Positions 1-7,759 of a stretch of 64,000 nucleotides of DNA are shown here, piece after piece. This DNA is from Plantibacter sp. PA-3-X8. Lineage in GTDB: Bacteria; Actinomycetota; Actinomycetes; Actinomycetales; Microbacteriaceae. Numbering within the stretch: the stretch's first letter is position 1; every line of letters begins with the position of its first letter. A program made the position numbers and the translations under genes. Location of the stretch: assembly GCF_003856975.1 (NCBI RefSeq), contig NZ_CP033107.1, positions 1,240,001 through 1,304,000 on the forward strand. The letters are read 5' to 3'. The notes below the pieces were generated by a model. The model was given only the letters and a program-made list of their open reading frames with translations, did no database searches and was not told where the DNA came from.

Positions 1-95
1 GCTGCGGCTGCCTCTCGATGAAGGCGTGCACGCTCCTCAACCCCGATGACGAGCTCGGCGACACCGGCACCGGCGCGAGGCGCATCCCGGTCTGA
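1..95 (+). CDS. soxR: SoxR redox-sensing MerR-type regulator, C-terminal end only
   Basis: Only the last 30 codons lie in the window (frame starts at base 3, stop at 93-95). The peptide begins CGCLSMKAC and ends GTGARRIPV. This matches the [2Fe-2S] cluster loop of SoxR (C-x2-C-x-C-x5-C, of which the last three cysteines are visible) and the GTGARLL-like tail of the family. SoxR is a MerR-family dimer whose oxidised cluster turns on target promoters; in actinobacteria it responds to redox-active compounds. The DNA-binding half lies upstream of the window, so intactness cannot be judged. Confidence 0.85.
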   Translation, partial: CGCLSMKACTLLNPDDELGDTGTGARRIPV

Positions 96-115
96 GCGCA
101 CTGCCTGCCCGGTGT

Positions 116-505
116 TCAGCCGTCGTGGCGTTGTCCGAACGTGGCGGGATCGACCGGGCGCAGTCGCTTCGGCAGCCCCTCGACGACGAGCAGGTACGAC
201 TCCGTGACGAGGTCGTCGACGAACGCCGGTTCGAGCTCGCCGTCCGGCTTGAGCGAGATCCAGTGCCGTTTGTTCATGTGATATCCGGGGATGATGTCGG
301 GGAAGGCCTCGCGCAGACTGTGACTGTCCTCGGGCCTCGCCTTCAGGGTGACGATGGGTTCGCCCGTCGCCCCCGTCTGCAGCATGAAGACCTTGCCGCG
401 GACCTTGTAGACGTCCCACTCCTCGCCGAACGGGTGCGTCAGCTCCGCACCGGGGAGTTCGTCGGCGCGGCGGGCCGCCCGGTCCTGCAGCTCCGAGCCG
501 TGCAT
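116..505 (-). CDS. MmcQ/YjbR family DNA-binding-like protein
   Basis: A 129-residue protein beginning MHGSELQD, with an AGGAGGA ribosome site 6 bases before the ATG; longer upstream starts would run into the next gene. The central stretch (HPFGEEWDVYKVRGKVF) and the later KRHWISLKPDGE segment are typical of the YjbR/MmcQ fold (CyaY-like alpha/beta domain), whose biochemical role is poorly defined. It sits 20 bp from the convergent soxR end and downstream of the SseB-like gene on the same strand, so the two may be cotranscribed. Confidence 0.8.
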   Translation of the reverse strand: MHGSELQDRAARRADELPGAELTHPFGEEWDVYKVRGKVFMLQTGATGEPIVTLKARPEDSHSLREAFPDIIPGYHMNKRHWISLKPDGELEPAFVDDLVTESYLLVVEGLPKRLRPVDPATFGQRHDG

Positions 506-528
506 CGTGGTCCTCCTCGGAGTCGGCG

Positions 529-1050
529 TCAGCCCTGGGTGTCCGTGGGCCTGAGCCCCGCCAGGTTCTGCAGCGGGCACCAGGCGCCGAGGCGCGGGTA
601 GTCGATGGTCACGCCGACGACCCCGTGCTCGCCGAAGGACCGGACCCAGTCGATCGCCGCAGGCATCGGGACCGCGAGCAGCGACACCGTGGCGTCCGGC
701 GGGACCAGCCCGTTCGCGTACGCGGCCTCCTGCGCTCGTTTCCCGCTGCTGTAGATGCCGATCAGGTTCCCCGGTTGCGCTGCGAGTGCGTACGGCCGCG
801 GGTTGTCCTCCGGGCCACGGTTGATGAAGACCCACCGGTCGAGTGCGGCGACCGCCCGCCAGAGTCGGATCTGAGCGTCGATGTCGTCCGGCGCCGCCCG
901 GCAGGCCTCGTTCAGTGCATCGAGCTCGGCGAGAACCTCGGGAGCGGGTTCGAGGGTGCGGCCCTGGCTCGGCTGCTCCGGGGCGCCGGTCTGCTCATCG
1001 ACCGGGCTGTCGTTGTTCGGGCTGCCGTCGCGGCGGAACGGGTTCTTCAT
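529..1050 (-). CDS. SseB-like N-terminal domain protein
   Basis: A 173-residue protein. The ATG at 1048-1050 is chosen because a GAGGA site lies 8 bases upstream; an in-frame GTG two codons earlier overlaps that site. The first 30 residues are polar and low-complexity. The rest (WVFINRG, YSSGKRAQEAA, SLLAVPMPAAIDWV) resembles the SseB N-terminal domain common in actinobacteria, whose function is unknown. No catalytic motif or membrane segment is visible. It is followed by the YjbR gene after 23 bp. The family assignment rests on pattern recall only. Confidence 0.55.
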   Translation of the reverse strand: MKNPFRRDGSPNNDSPVDEQTGAPEQPSQGRTLEPAPEVLAELDALNEACRAAPDDIDAQIRLWRAVAALDRWVFINRGPEDNPRPYALAAQPGNLIGIYSSGKRAQEAAYANGLVPPDATVSLLAVPMPAAIDWVRSFGEHGVVGVTIDYPRLGAWCPLQNLAGLRPTDTQG

Positions 1051-1130
1051 GGTCACTTCCTCGTGGCTCGGGATCCGGGTTCGGGGACGTGGCCAACGCT
1101 ATCGCAGGGGTCCGACGGGGAGCCGGAGGT

Positions 1131-1916
1131 TCAGAACGCACTCCCGAAGGCGAGGGCTTCGGCCGCTGCCTGCGCCGGCGAGCCGAAGAACGCCGGGCCG
1201 TGTCCCGGCAGCACGACGGAGGCCGGGAGTCCGGCCAGCGTGGTCAACGACTGGCGGGCGCGCTGGAGATCGCCGTGGAACATCTCGGGGAGCAACTGCG
1301 GGCCGCCGTGCGGGCTGGTGGGGTGCGCGGTGACGAGTGCGTCGCCCGCGACGAGGACGCCGTGCTCGACGAGGAGGAATCCGAGGTGCCCGCGCGTGTG
1401 GCCGGGGAGGGGGAGCGGGCGGACCGCGACACCGAGGGTCGCGCGGAGCTCGGGCACGTCCTCGATCGCGGTGACCGACGTCGGCGGCACGACCTCGAGT
1501 CCGCCGGCCTCGACGGCATGGCTGACCCAGGCGGCGACCCCGGGACGTTCCAGATGCGGCTGCACGTCGGCGAGTCCGACCTGCTCGAGCACCTCCCGGC
1601 GGACGTTGGGGATCTCGTCGCGGGACGCGAGGATGTCACACTCCGCCAACCCGGCGATGAACGTCGCGTTGCCGATGTGGTCGCTGTGTCCGTGGGTGAG
1701 GAGGATCGCCTGCACGTCCTCGACCGCGTAGCCGAGCGCGCCGAGGGTCGCGGTGACGGCCGCGCCGTCGCCGGGGTAGCCGGTGTCGATGAGGACCGGC
1801 CCGAGGTCGCCCTCGACGATGATCCAGTTGACGGACGGACCCTGCACGAGGTGTACCCGATCCGTGACCGTGGTGCTGCGGGTGGTGCCGTTCGGCATGG
1901 CGTCGATCTGGGACAT
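1131..1916 (-). CDS. MBL-fold metallo-hydrolase
   Basis: A 261-residue metallo-beta-lactamase-fold enzyme. The metal signature THGHSDH is at residues 74-80, with later ligands in PLPGHTRGH (about 175), AGDAL (about 193) and PGHGPAF (about 238), the full set for a dinuclear zinc site. The substrate cannot be read from sequence; relatives include glyoxalase II-like and quorum-lactone hydrolases. The ATG (MSQIDAMPNG) is preferred because GGAAGGA lies 6 bases upstream and it leaves the TetR gene intact. It follows the tetR gene by 58 bp on the same strand and is probably controlled by it. Confidence 0.88.
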   Translation of the reverse strand: MSQIDAMPNGTTRSTTVTDRVHLVQGPSVNWIIVEGDLGPVLIDTGYPGDGAAVTATLGALGYAVEDVQAILLTHGHSDHIGNATFIAGLAECDILASRDEIPNVRREVLEQVGLADVQPHLERPGVAAWVSHAVEAGGLEVVPPTSVTAIEDVPELRATLGVAVRPLPLPGHTRGHLGFLLVEHGVLVAGDALVTAHPTSPHGGPQLLPEMFHGDLQRARQSLTTLAGLPASVVLPGHGPAFFGSPAQAAAEALAFGSAF

Positions 1917-1974
1917 GGGCGTCCTTCCGATTGCGGAGACGGGTTCGGGGGAGGGGTCGGTGCTCGGGGGAGGG

Positions 1975-2625
1975 TCAGTGCTCGGCCGGTCCGGCGACGA
2001 GCTCATGAGCGGCCGCTGCGGCGGTCGTCGTGGCTGCAGCGCCGGCGGGGTCGACGGTCGCGAGGATCGGCCGGATCAGCGTGATCAGTCGCTCGCTGAG
2101 CTCGGCCGCATCGTCGTCGCCGACCGTCGTGGTGACGAGTCCGAAGCAGGCGTCGAGCAGGACGTCTGCGACGCCGTCGAGGTCCGGGAGGTCGAGATCG
2201 TGCGCTGCGGCCTCCATGCGGAGGTTCGTGCGGGTGTATGCCCGCCAGTCGAACACCGTGTAGACCGGGTCGTCCATCCGTGGCAGTTCATGCAGGAGCC
2301 GGATGGCGCCCATCGCGATGCGGGATCGCTGCGCTTCCTGCGCCGAGGCGAGGATCATCGTCACCCAGCGGAGTGCGCCGTAGGGCACCCCGATCCGCGC
2401 GTCCGCCGCCTGCCACCGCTCGTCCTGCTCGGCGATCACCGCGTGCGCGAGACTCCGCTTCGACGGGAACAGGTGGTACCCGATGACCGATTTCGGCTTG
2501 CCCATGACGGACGCGATGCCGGAGAACGACGTCCCGGCGTAGCCGTTCCGGCCGAACTCGAGCCCGGCGGCGTCGATGATCTCGTCGCGGACCTGGTTCA
2601 TCGCGTACTGGCGCAGACCGCTCAC
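1975..2625 (-). CDS. TetR family transcriptional regulator
   Basis: A 216-residue one-component repressor. The N-terminal TetR helix-turn-helix spans about residues 10-55 (IIDAAGLEFGRNGYAGTSFSGIA, then the recognition helix and KRSLAHAV), followed by an all-helical ligand domain and an alanine-rich tail. The GTG start has AAGGAG 6 bases upstream. It heads a probable two-gene unit with the MBL hydrolase. The upstream region carries three 12-bp palindromes at 17-bp spacing (2667-2712), a likely autoregulatory operator. The ligand is unknown. Confidence 0.88.
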   Translation of the reverse strand: MSGLRQYAMNQVRDEIIDAAGLEFGRNGYAGTSFSGIASVMGKPKSVIGYHLFPSKRSLAHAVIAEQDERWQAADARIGVPYGALRWVTMILASAQEAQRSRIAMGAIRLLHELPRMDDPVYTVFDWRAYTRTNLRMEAAAHDLDLPDLDGVADVLLDACFGLVTTTVGDDDAAELSERLITLIRPILATVDPAGAAATTTAAAAAHELVAGPAEH

Positions 2626-2666
2626 GAGCGCTCCTTCGAGGTGGAGGGCCCGTCGATCGGGCCGCT

Positions 2667-2712
2667 AGACGATCGTCTGAGTCAGACGCTCGTCTAGCTT
2701 AGACGAGCGTCT
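2667..2712. promoter_or_regulatory. Triple palindromic operator array upstream of tetR
   Basis: Three nearly identical 12-mers, AGACGATCGTCT (2667-2678), AGACGCTCGTCT (2684-2695) and AGACGAGCGTCT (2701-2712), start exactly 17 bp apart. The second and third also form one larger inverted repeat with 14-bp arms around a 3-bp centre (2683-2713). The array lies 42-87 bp upstream of the tetR start. Its position and symmetry fit cooperative binding by several TetR dimers; that is inference. Confidence 0.75.
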
Positions 2713-2767
2713 GTGAGGAAGCTGGGACCTGGGCAATGGCCCTGATTCGACCTCTCCGACACGTGTT

Positions 2768-2784
2768 GTCTAGGGGACCTAGAC
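2768..2784. promoter_or_regulatory. Inverted repeat in the hicAB promoter, probable operator
   Basis: GTCTAGG-GGA-CCTAGAC, 7-bp perfect arms, lies 32 bp before the hicA start. A TTGTCT hexamer (2766-2771) and an AT-rich GATATA (2791-2796) sit around it and could be a weak -35/-10 pair with a 19-bp spacer. Since HicB-type antitoxins usually repress their own promoter through a helix-turn-helix, this is the best candidate site. Base composition here is visibly lower in GC than the surroundings. Confidence 0.5.
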
Positions 2785-2815
2785 ATTGACGATATAGCCC
2801 CCCTAAACTACCGTG

Positions 2816-3022
2816 ATGGTCAAGCCGATGAGGTACAAGGCGATAGTCGCTCTGCTGCGGGACGCGGGGTTCGCGCCACGACAGGGGAAGGGCGACCATG
2901 AGAACTGGTCGAACGGCCCGTTCCGTGTCACCATCACTCAGGCGAGGGACGTGTCGCCGGGTCTGGTTCGGAAGGTGTTGCAGACGATCGAGGCATCGAG
3001 GAAGGACGAGTCGAAGCGATGA
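2816..3022 (+). CDS. hicA: HicA-like mRNA interferase toxin
   Basis: A 68-residue protein with the double-stranded-RNA-binding-like HicA layout: a helix (YKAIVALLRDAGF), the strand carrying the catalytic-type histidine (GKGDHENW, where HicA has GSH), then VTITQ and the C-terminal PGLVRKVLQTIE helix. HicA toxins cleave mRNA when free of HicB. The start may be ATG 2816 or GTG 2813; no clear ribosome site precedes either, which fits low or leaderless expression. It overlaps the next gene by 4 bp (ATGA). Confidence 0.82.
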   Translation: MVKPMRYKAIVALLRDAGFAPRQGKGDHENWSNGPFRVTITQARDVSPGLVRKVLQTIEASRKDESKR

Positions 3023-3387
3023 ACATCACAGCGATGGCGTACAAGTGGGAACACGGTTGGGAACTTCACCTCGATGGTGAGCCGGTCAGCCAGGTCGCAA
3101 CGCTCGACAAGGCCGAGCAGCAGATCCGCGACTATCTCGACACCGACGACCCCGGCGTTGATCACAGCGGGTGGGTGGTGACCGTGATTCCTGAAATCGG
3201 TGCCCTCTATGACGAGGTCGTCGCCGCGCGTTCCGCTACCGAGGAAGCGACGGCAGCGTCCGCCGCGGCGGCAGCCCGCGCACGTGCAGCGGCTCGGCAT
3301 CTTCGCGAAGCGGGATTCTCCGTGACGGACTCCGCCGCGATCCTCGGCGTCTCGCGAGGCCGCGTGTCTCAGCTCGTCGCACGCTGA
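3019..3387 (+). CDS. hicB: HicB-like antitoxin with C-terminal helix-turn-helix
   Basis: A 122-residue protein overlapping hicA by 4 bp. Residues 1-60 form a degenerate HicB alpha/beta domain (VSQVATLDKAEQQI corresponds to the usual TxGDTLEEA segment). It is followed by an alanine/arginine-rich helix (about 70-95) and a C-terminal helix-turn-helix (FSVTDSAAILGVSRGRVSQLV). It should neutralise HicA and repress the operon. The N-terminal domain is more divergent than usual, so the assignment leans on gene order as well as sequence. Confidence 0.75.
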   Translation: MNITAMAYKWEHGWELHLDGEPVSQVATLDKAEQQIRDYLDTDDPGVDHSGWVVTVIPEIGALYDEVVAARSATEEATAASAAAAARARAAARHLREAGFSVTDSAAILGVSRGRVSQLVAR

Positions 3388-3486
3388 TCGGCCCGCTATC
3401 GGAAGCGCTGAGACGATCATCGATTCGAGCACTTGCGCCCGATACATTGGAGCGTCGATTCCCCGCCGATTGGAAGGCAACAGCCT

Positions 3487-4266
3487 ATGCGCGTCACCCC
3501 TCGTGTCTGGATTGGCCTGGCGATCTACGTCGGTTACGTCGCCGTCATCTTCGTCGTATCGAAGCTCAGTGGGGTGGCGTACACCGAGATCGGGACGTCC
3601 GCAGAGTTCACGTGGCGAGGGGCGGTGCTCGACCTGGCGGTCGGTGCGGTGCTACTGACCATCACCACCTGGCTGTTGGGGTGGTGGAGGCCTGCCCTGT
3701 TCGAGCGGAGACGCTCCCACCACAAGTGGCCGATCTTCGTCCCCGCGCTCATGCTGGTCGTCGCCGTGGCGAACTTGGTCAACACCGACTGGTCGAGGTT
3801 CGACCCGTCGTTCCTCCTCTCCCTGCTCGCGCTGGGCCTGGCGGTCGGGTTCTGTGAGGAGCTGATGTCGCGCGGTCTGCTGCTGACGGCGTTCCGCTCA
3901 CGTCTTTCCGAAGTGTGGGTGTGGCTGCTGACCTCCCTGCTCTTCGGAGCCATGCATCTGGTCAATGCAGCACTCGGCGCTCCATTCCTCAACACGCTCG
4001 GACAAGTGGTCCTCGCCGCGATGTCGGGCACCTGCTTTTACATCGTGCGGCGGGTGACCGGCTCCCTCATCTGGGCGATGGCGTTGCACGGCATCTGGGA
4101 CGTCGCCGCGTTCTCGGTGGGCTTCGCCCCGCTCGGCACGCCCTGGGCGGCCTATCTGACGCCGGTCATCGGTATCCTCGCCGTCGCGGTCGTGTACTGG
4201 GTGATCAAGAGGACAGACGAGCGGCAGGCCGGATCCCGAACGGACGCGACACCCGCCCTGAGCTGA
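3487..4266 (+). CDS. CPBP family intramembrane glutamic protease
   Basis: A 259-residue polytopic membrane protein with about seven hydrophobic segments. The CPBP/Abi motifs are present in order: EExxxR at 124-129 (EELMSR), FxxxH ending at H157 (FGAMH) and a second histidine motif (ALHGIWD, about 215). Relatives are Rce1-type proteases, and some serve in bacteriocin immunity; the substrate here is unknown. The ATG at 3487 (MRVTPRVW) is chosen because GGAAGG lies 10 bases upstream; an 18-codon longer form has no ribosome site. It stands alone 99 bp after hicB and ends 3 bp before the convergent SRAP stop. Confidence 0.88.
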   Translation: MRVTPRVWIGLAIYVGYVAVIFVVSKLSGVAYTEIGTSAEFTWRGAVLDLAVGAVLLTITTWLLGWWRPALFERRRSHHKWPIFVPALMLVVAVANLVNTDWSRFDPSFLLSLLALGLAVGFCEELMSRGLLLTAFRSRLSEVWVWLLTSLLFGAMHLVNAALGAPFLNTLGQVVLAAMSGTCFYIVRRVTGSLIWAMALHGIWDVAAFSVGFAPLGTPWAAYLTPVIGILAVAVVYWVIKRTDERQAGSRTDATPALS

Positions 4267-4269
4267 CAC

Positions 4270-4959
4270 TCAGGCCGGGAGCGGCTCGATGAGGTGCGGG
4301 CCCGTGTTACGGACGTTGTTCACGTCGCGCGTCACCTCGTAGTGGGTCAGGTCGTGGGCGACCGCGAAGGACTCCCGGTCGAGCAGCTGCAACAGCTGGT
4401 CGGTGTCGAGGTGGTCGCCGAGCCAGTCGTCGTAGCCGTCGGGGGTGAGGCAGGCGGGCATGCGGTCGTGGACCTCGCCCGGTGAGACGTGCGCGTCCCG
4501 CGTGATGATCGCCATCGACAGACGCCACGTGTCCGGGTCGCCCTCAGGTTTGCTGGGGTCGGGCCAGGCACTGATGATGCCCGCCATCGCGAGCGCGGCC
4601 TCGGGGTCGTGGATGAAGTGGGGCTGCTTGCCGGTCTCGGTGACGACCCACTCGTAGTACCCGCTGGCCGGGACGATGCACCGTGCCGAGGCGAAGGCCT
4701 TGCGGAACATGGAGGCGGTCGCGACCGTCTCCATACGCGCGTTGATGGGTTGTGGCCGTTGCTTCGCGAAGTCCTTGGCCCAGCCGGGGACGAAGCCCCA
4801 ACGGGCGCTGGTCGCGGTCCGTTCCTCGTGCCGGGTGCGGACCACCGTCACCTCGGTGGTGGGCGCGACGTTGTAGTCGGGCGCAGGCGCCTCGAACTCG
4901 GCCACGAGGTCCGCGAGGAGGGTGGACGTGGAATCGGTGACGACGAAGCGACCGCACAT
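4270..4959 (-). CDS. SRAP (YedK/HMCES) family DNA-protein crosslink protein
   Basis: A 229-residue SOS-response-associated peptidase-type protein. All hallmark residues are visible: C2 after Met removal (MCGRF), N73 (INARMET), E103 (SGYYEW) and the histidine of VHDRMP. The family shields abasic sites in single-stranded DNA by a thiazolidine crosslink through Cys2. The start is fixed by the invariant MCGR. The first seven codons and the upstream bases lie inside a 39-bp sequence repeated at 10648-10686, suggesting that this 5' end marks one boundary of the arsenic island. No SOS box was seen upstream. Confidence 0.93.
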   Translation of the reverse strand: MCGRFVVTDSTSTLLADLVAEFEAPAPDYNVAPTTEVTVVRTRHEERTATSARWGFVPGWAKDFAKQRPQPINARMETVATASMFRKAFASARCIVPASGYYEWVVTETGKQPHFIHDPEAALAMAGIISAWPDPSKPEGDPDTWRLSMAIITRDAHVSPGEVHDRMPACLTPDGYDDWLGDHLDTDQLLQLLDRESFAVAHDLTHYEVTRDVNNVRNTGPHLIEPLPA

Positions 4960-4977
4960 GCGCTCAGCATAGAAGCG
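4939..4977. repeat. Left copy of the 39-bp direct repeat bracketing the arsenic island
   Basis: Bases 4939-4977 match 10648-10686 in the same orientation at 36 of 39 positions (differences at 4947, 4970 and 4973), including an uninterrupted 22-base identity (4948-4969). This copy spans codons 1-7 of the SRAP gene and 18 bases upstream. Everything between the copies is arsenic genes. The arrangement is that of the left and right ends of a site-specific insertion, but no recombinase gene was found in the window. Confidence 0.75.
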
Positions 4978-5050
4978 GGGAACCGTGAGGTCGAGGCCTC
5001 CCCGGCAGCGGGCGACTATTCGGCCGAGGGGCACCAGGTTACGAGAGTTC

Positions 5051-5575
5051 TCACACGTCAAGCGGAGGTGAAGGGGCCCGCCGCTCGAGGAGTACCGTGT
5101 CACGCCAGCGTCCGGCGTAGGGTCCATAACTCATGCGGGCGATCCGCTCGCGATGCCCGATCGTGCGGAACCCGACTCGTTCGTGCAGGACCAGGCTCGG
5201 GATGTTCTCGGGGAAGATGCTCGATTGGATTGTCCAGATCCCGGCGTCATCAGCGGCCGCGATGAATGCCGAGAGCAGCCGTGTTCCGACGCCGCGTCCT
5301 GCCGCTGCCGCGGCGACGTACACAGAGTGCTCGACCACGCCGCGGTACGCCTCGCGCGCAGAGACCGGCGATGCGGCGACCCACCCGACGACCGAACCCA
5401 AATCATCAACGGCGACGAGTCGGCCGATGGTCAGCTTGCCTGCGTCGAACTGTTCCCAGCTCGGTGCATCGGCCTCGAAGGTGGCGTTGCCGGTGGCGAT
5501 GCCCTCGCGGTAGATGGTCTCGACCGCAGCCCAGTCGGCGGCGTCGAGCGGACGGATGGTGACGGCGTCGGTCAC
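5051..5575 (-). CDS. arsN1: ArsN1-like GNAT N-acetyltransferase (arsinothricin/phosphinothricin type)
   Basis: A 174-residue single GNAT domain (IRPLDAADW at the start, acetyl-CoA loop AAAGRGVGTRLL about residue 93, FPENIPSLVLHERVGFRTIG near the end). This is the phosphinothricin-acetyltransferase-like subgroup that, next to arsR, is called ArsN1 and acetylates arsinothricin. The GTG start overlaps the arsR stop by 4 bp, so it is translationally coupled to arsR. Substrate specificity is inferred from this context; phosphinothricin or methionine sulfone activity is an alternative. Confidence 0.82.
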   Translation of the reverse strand: MTDAVTIRPLDAADWAAVETIYREGIATGNATFEADAPSWEQFDAGKLTIGRLVAVDDLGSVVGWVAASPVSAREAYRGVVEHSVYVAAAAAGRGVGTRLLSAFIAAADDAGIWTIQSSIFPENIPSLVLHERVGFRTIGHRERIARMSYGPYAGRWRDTVLLERRAPSPPLDV

Positions 5576-5919
5576 GGGCGGATCGCCTGGGAGGCGCGTT
5601 CGAGCCCGTCGGTGATGACGCGGAAGTACGCCCAGCGGCCGCGCTGTTCGCGGGTTGCGAGCCCGGCGTCGACGAGGATCTTCATGTGGTGCGACACGGT
5701 GGGCTGCGAGAGCCCGACGGGCTCGGTGAGGTCGCAGATGCACGCCTCCCCGCCCTCGCTCGCTGCGATCAGCGACAGCAGCCGGACACGGGTCGGGTCA
5801 CCGAGCGCTTTGAAGGTGTGCGCGATCCGCTCGGCTTCGTCGAGCGCGAGCACCCCGCCGGTCACGGGGGTGCAGCACGCTGTGGCGTCGGCTTCCAGGA
5901 GGGGCAGTTCGATCAGCAT
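5572..5919 (-). CDS. arsR: ArsR family arsenite-responsive repressor
   Basis: A 115-residue winged-helix repressor. The start at MLIELPLL puts a cysteine pair at exactly residues 15-16, as in the Corynebacterium glutamicum ArsR whose As(III) site uses Cys15/Cys16 plus a cysteine near the recognition helix; here that role falls to C60 or C62 (ACICDL). The helix-turn-helix is LSQPTVSHHMKIL. It is divergent from the arsO-like gene across an 80-bp region with operator-like dyads, and its stop overlaps arsN1. No clear ribosome site precedes the ATG. Confidence 0.92.
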   Translation of the reverse strand: MLIELPLLEADATACCTPVTGGVLALDEAERIAHTFKALGDPTRVRLLSLIAASEGGEACICDLTEPVGLSQPTVSHHMKILVDAGLATREQRGRWAYFRVITDGLERASQAIRP

Positions 5920-5951
5920 GGACACATTCTGACACGTCGTATTGACATCTG

Positions 5952-5981
5952 TCGATGTATCGATCAGTCTCGATGCATTGA
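5952..5981. promoter_or_regulatory. Probable ArsR operator in the arsR/arsO divergent promoter
   Basis: Two dyads lie in tandem: TCGATGTATCGA (5952-5963, perfect 5-bp arms) and TCGATGCATTGA (5970-5981, one mismatch), 18 bp apart. A TTGACA hexamer (5942-5947) sits just outside. AT-rich interrupted dyads of this kind are usual for ArsR/SmtB repressors. The location between divergent genes would let one repressor control both. Confidence 0.6.
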
Positions 5982-6003
5982 TGGTTGTCGATTGGAGCTG
6001 ATG

Positions 6004-7323
6004 ATGGTGAACGAGCTGCCCGTGGTCGTGATCGGTGCAGGGCCGCAGGGGCTGGCTGCTGCAGCGCACTTGGTGGAGCGCGACGTTCCGGTGCTGGTCC
6101 TCGAGGCCGGTTCCTCGGCTGCTGCGGCGGTGTCGGAGTGGGGTCACGTGCGGTTGTTCTCCGACTGGTCCGAGCTGGTCGACGCGGCATCCGCTCGACT
6201 GCTCGCACCGACCGGCTGGACGGCGCCGACGACGGGGTACCCGACTGGCGCGCAGTGGATCAGCTCCTACCTCGCGCCGCTCGCTGACGCCCTGGGAGAG
6301 CGGGTGCGGTTCGACGCTCGTGTTGTCGGGGTGTCTCGTCGTGGTCGCGATCGGCTCGTGGACGCCGGCCGGGCAGAGCAGCCGTTCACGGTGCACGTGG
6401 AGTCCGCGGACGGCGAGTACCGCCTCGACGCTCGGGCGGTCATCGACGCCTCGGGCACCTGGTCGACGCCCAACCCGGCTGGGGCGGACGGTCTGCCGGC
6501 ACTCGGGGAGCGGGCCGCGTCCGAGAAGCTCAGCTACCGGATCCCGGACTTCCGGGATCGGGCCGGGTTCGAGGGCAAGCACACCGTCGTCGTCGGCTCC
6601 GGCCACTCCGCGGTCACCGCGGTCATCGCGCTCGCGCGGATCGTACGCCGCAACCCGGACACCACGGTCACCTGGGTGCTGCGCCGCGGCACGGTCGGGA
6701 ACACCTTCGGCGGCGGCAACGCTGACGAGCTGCCCGCCCGTGGGGCGCTGGGCGTAAAGGCGAAGGAACTCGTCGACGGTGGCCTCATCAACCTCGTCAC
6801 GGGCTTCCGCGTCGAGCGCGTGACGCGCGACGGTGACCAGACCGTGTTGGTGTCGGAGGACGGCCGCGAGCTGCCCGCCGCTGATCGGGTGGTCGTGCTG
6901 ACCGGGTTCCGCCCTGATCTGTCGTTCCTGTCGGAGCTGCGGATCGAGCTGGATCCGACGCTGCAGGCTCCAGTGCGGATCGCGGTCGAGGTCGACCCGA
7001 ACCTGCACTCCTGCGGCTCGGTTGCCGCAACCGGTGCGAAGGATCTCGAGCAGCCGGAACCGGACTTCTACATCGTCGGCGCGAAGTCCTACGGGCGGGC
7101 GCCGACGTTCCTCGCGATGACCGGCTACGAGCAGGTCCGCTCCGTCGTCGCAGCCCTCGCCGGCGACCAGGCTGCGGCCGAGCGCGTAGAACTGGTCCTC
7201 CCGGACACCGGCGTGTGTGGCGGGGCCGGCCTGTTCGATGCCGCTGGTGCGTCGCTGGGTGGCTCATGCTGCGCGGTGCCGGAGCAGGTGCTGCAGATCG
7301 GTCGCGCACCAGCAAGCGTCTGA
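6004..7323 (+). CDS. arsO: ArsO-like flavin-dependent monooxygenase/oxidoreductase
   Basis: A 439-residue flavoprotein with two Rossmann motifs: GAGPQG (residues 11-16, FAD) and GSGHSA (from 198, NADPH), the layout of class B flavin monooxygenases. A similar protein is found in actinobacterial ars clusters, such as arsO of a Streptomyces plasmid. The C-terminus carries CGGAGLF and a CC pair (about 420) that could bind arsenic; that is inference. The ATG at 6004 is chosen for its 6-base distance to GGAG; ATG 6001 is possible. It is divergent from arsR, and its substrate is unproven. Confidence 0.8.
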   Translation: MVNELPVVVIGAGPQGLAAAAHLVERDVPVLVLEAGSSAAAAVSEWGHVRLFSDWSELVDAASARLLAPTGWTAPTTGYPTGAQWISSYLAPLADALGERVRFDARVVGVSRRGRDRLVDAGRAEQPFTVHVESADGEYRLDARAVIDASGTWSTPNPAGADGLPALGERAASEKLSYRIPDFRDRAGFEGKHTVVVGSGHSAVTAVIALARIVRRNPDTTVTWVLRRGTVGNTFGGGNADELPARGALGVKAKELVDGGLINLVTGFRVERVTRDGDQTVLVSEDGRELPAADRVVVLTGFRPDLSFLSELRIELDPTLQAPVRIAVEVDPNLHSCGSVAATGAKDLEQPEPDFYIVGAKSYGRAPTFLAMTGYEQVRSVVAALAGDQAAAERVELVLPDTGVCGGAGLFDAAGASLGGSCCAVPEQVLQIGRAPASV

Positions 7324-7339
7324 CCGCTTGCTGCGGGAG

Positions 7340-7738
7340 CTACCGGGTGAGCAGCTCAGTGCGGATCTGCTCGGCCACGGCTTCCCGCAGCGGGCGCACG
7401 GCTTCGACATCCCAGGCCTCGGGGTTCGGGAACGACCAGGCCAACACCTCGCCGCGCGGGGTGGCAGGCAAGGTCAGGCCGGGCTTCATGAGCACCACGA
7501 CGTCGGCCTGATCCAGGTCAGCGGCAGTGACCGCGCGTGGCAATCGGTCGGTGATGTCGAGGCCGAGCTCAGCGACGGTCGCGGCGACCGCAGGGTTCAC
7601 AGCATCCGACGGAGCGAGGCCTGCTGAGGTGGCGGTGAAGCGGTCTCCGGCGAGGTGTTCGAGGAGGGCCGCGCCGAGTTGGGAACGGCCGGCGTTGTGC
7701 TGGCAGATGAACAGGACGACGGGCTTGGTCGTGGTCAT
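7340..7738 (-). CDS. arsC: Arsenate reductase ArsC, low-molecular-weight phosphatase fold, thiol-cofactor type
   Basis: A 132-residue protein with the CxxNxxRS active loop (CQHNAGRS, C12). C12 is its only cysteine, so it cannot use the intramolecular disulfide cascade of the Staphylococcus/Bacillus enzymes. Actinobacterial ArsC proteins of this kind make an arseno-mycothiol adduct that mycoredoxin reduces. The reaction is As(V) to As(III). It lies 21 bp downstream of the ArsR-ArsC fusion gene on the same strand and ends 16 bp from the convergent arsO-like gene. Confidence 0.9.
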   Translation of the reverse strand: MTTTKPVVLFICQHNAGRSQLGAALLEHLAGDRFTATSAGLAPSDAVNPAVAATVAELGLDITDRLPRAVTAADLDQADVVVLMKPGLTLPATPRGEVLAWSFPNPEAWDVEAVRPLREAVAEQIRTELLTR

Positions 7739-7759
7739 GAGGGTGCTGGTGCTTTCTGA

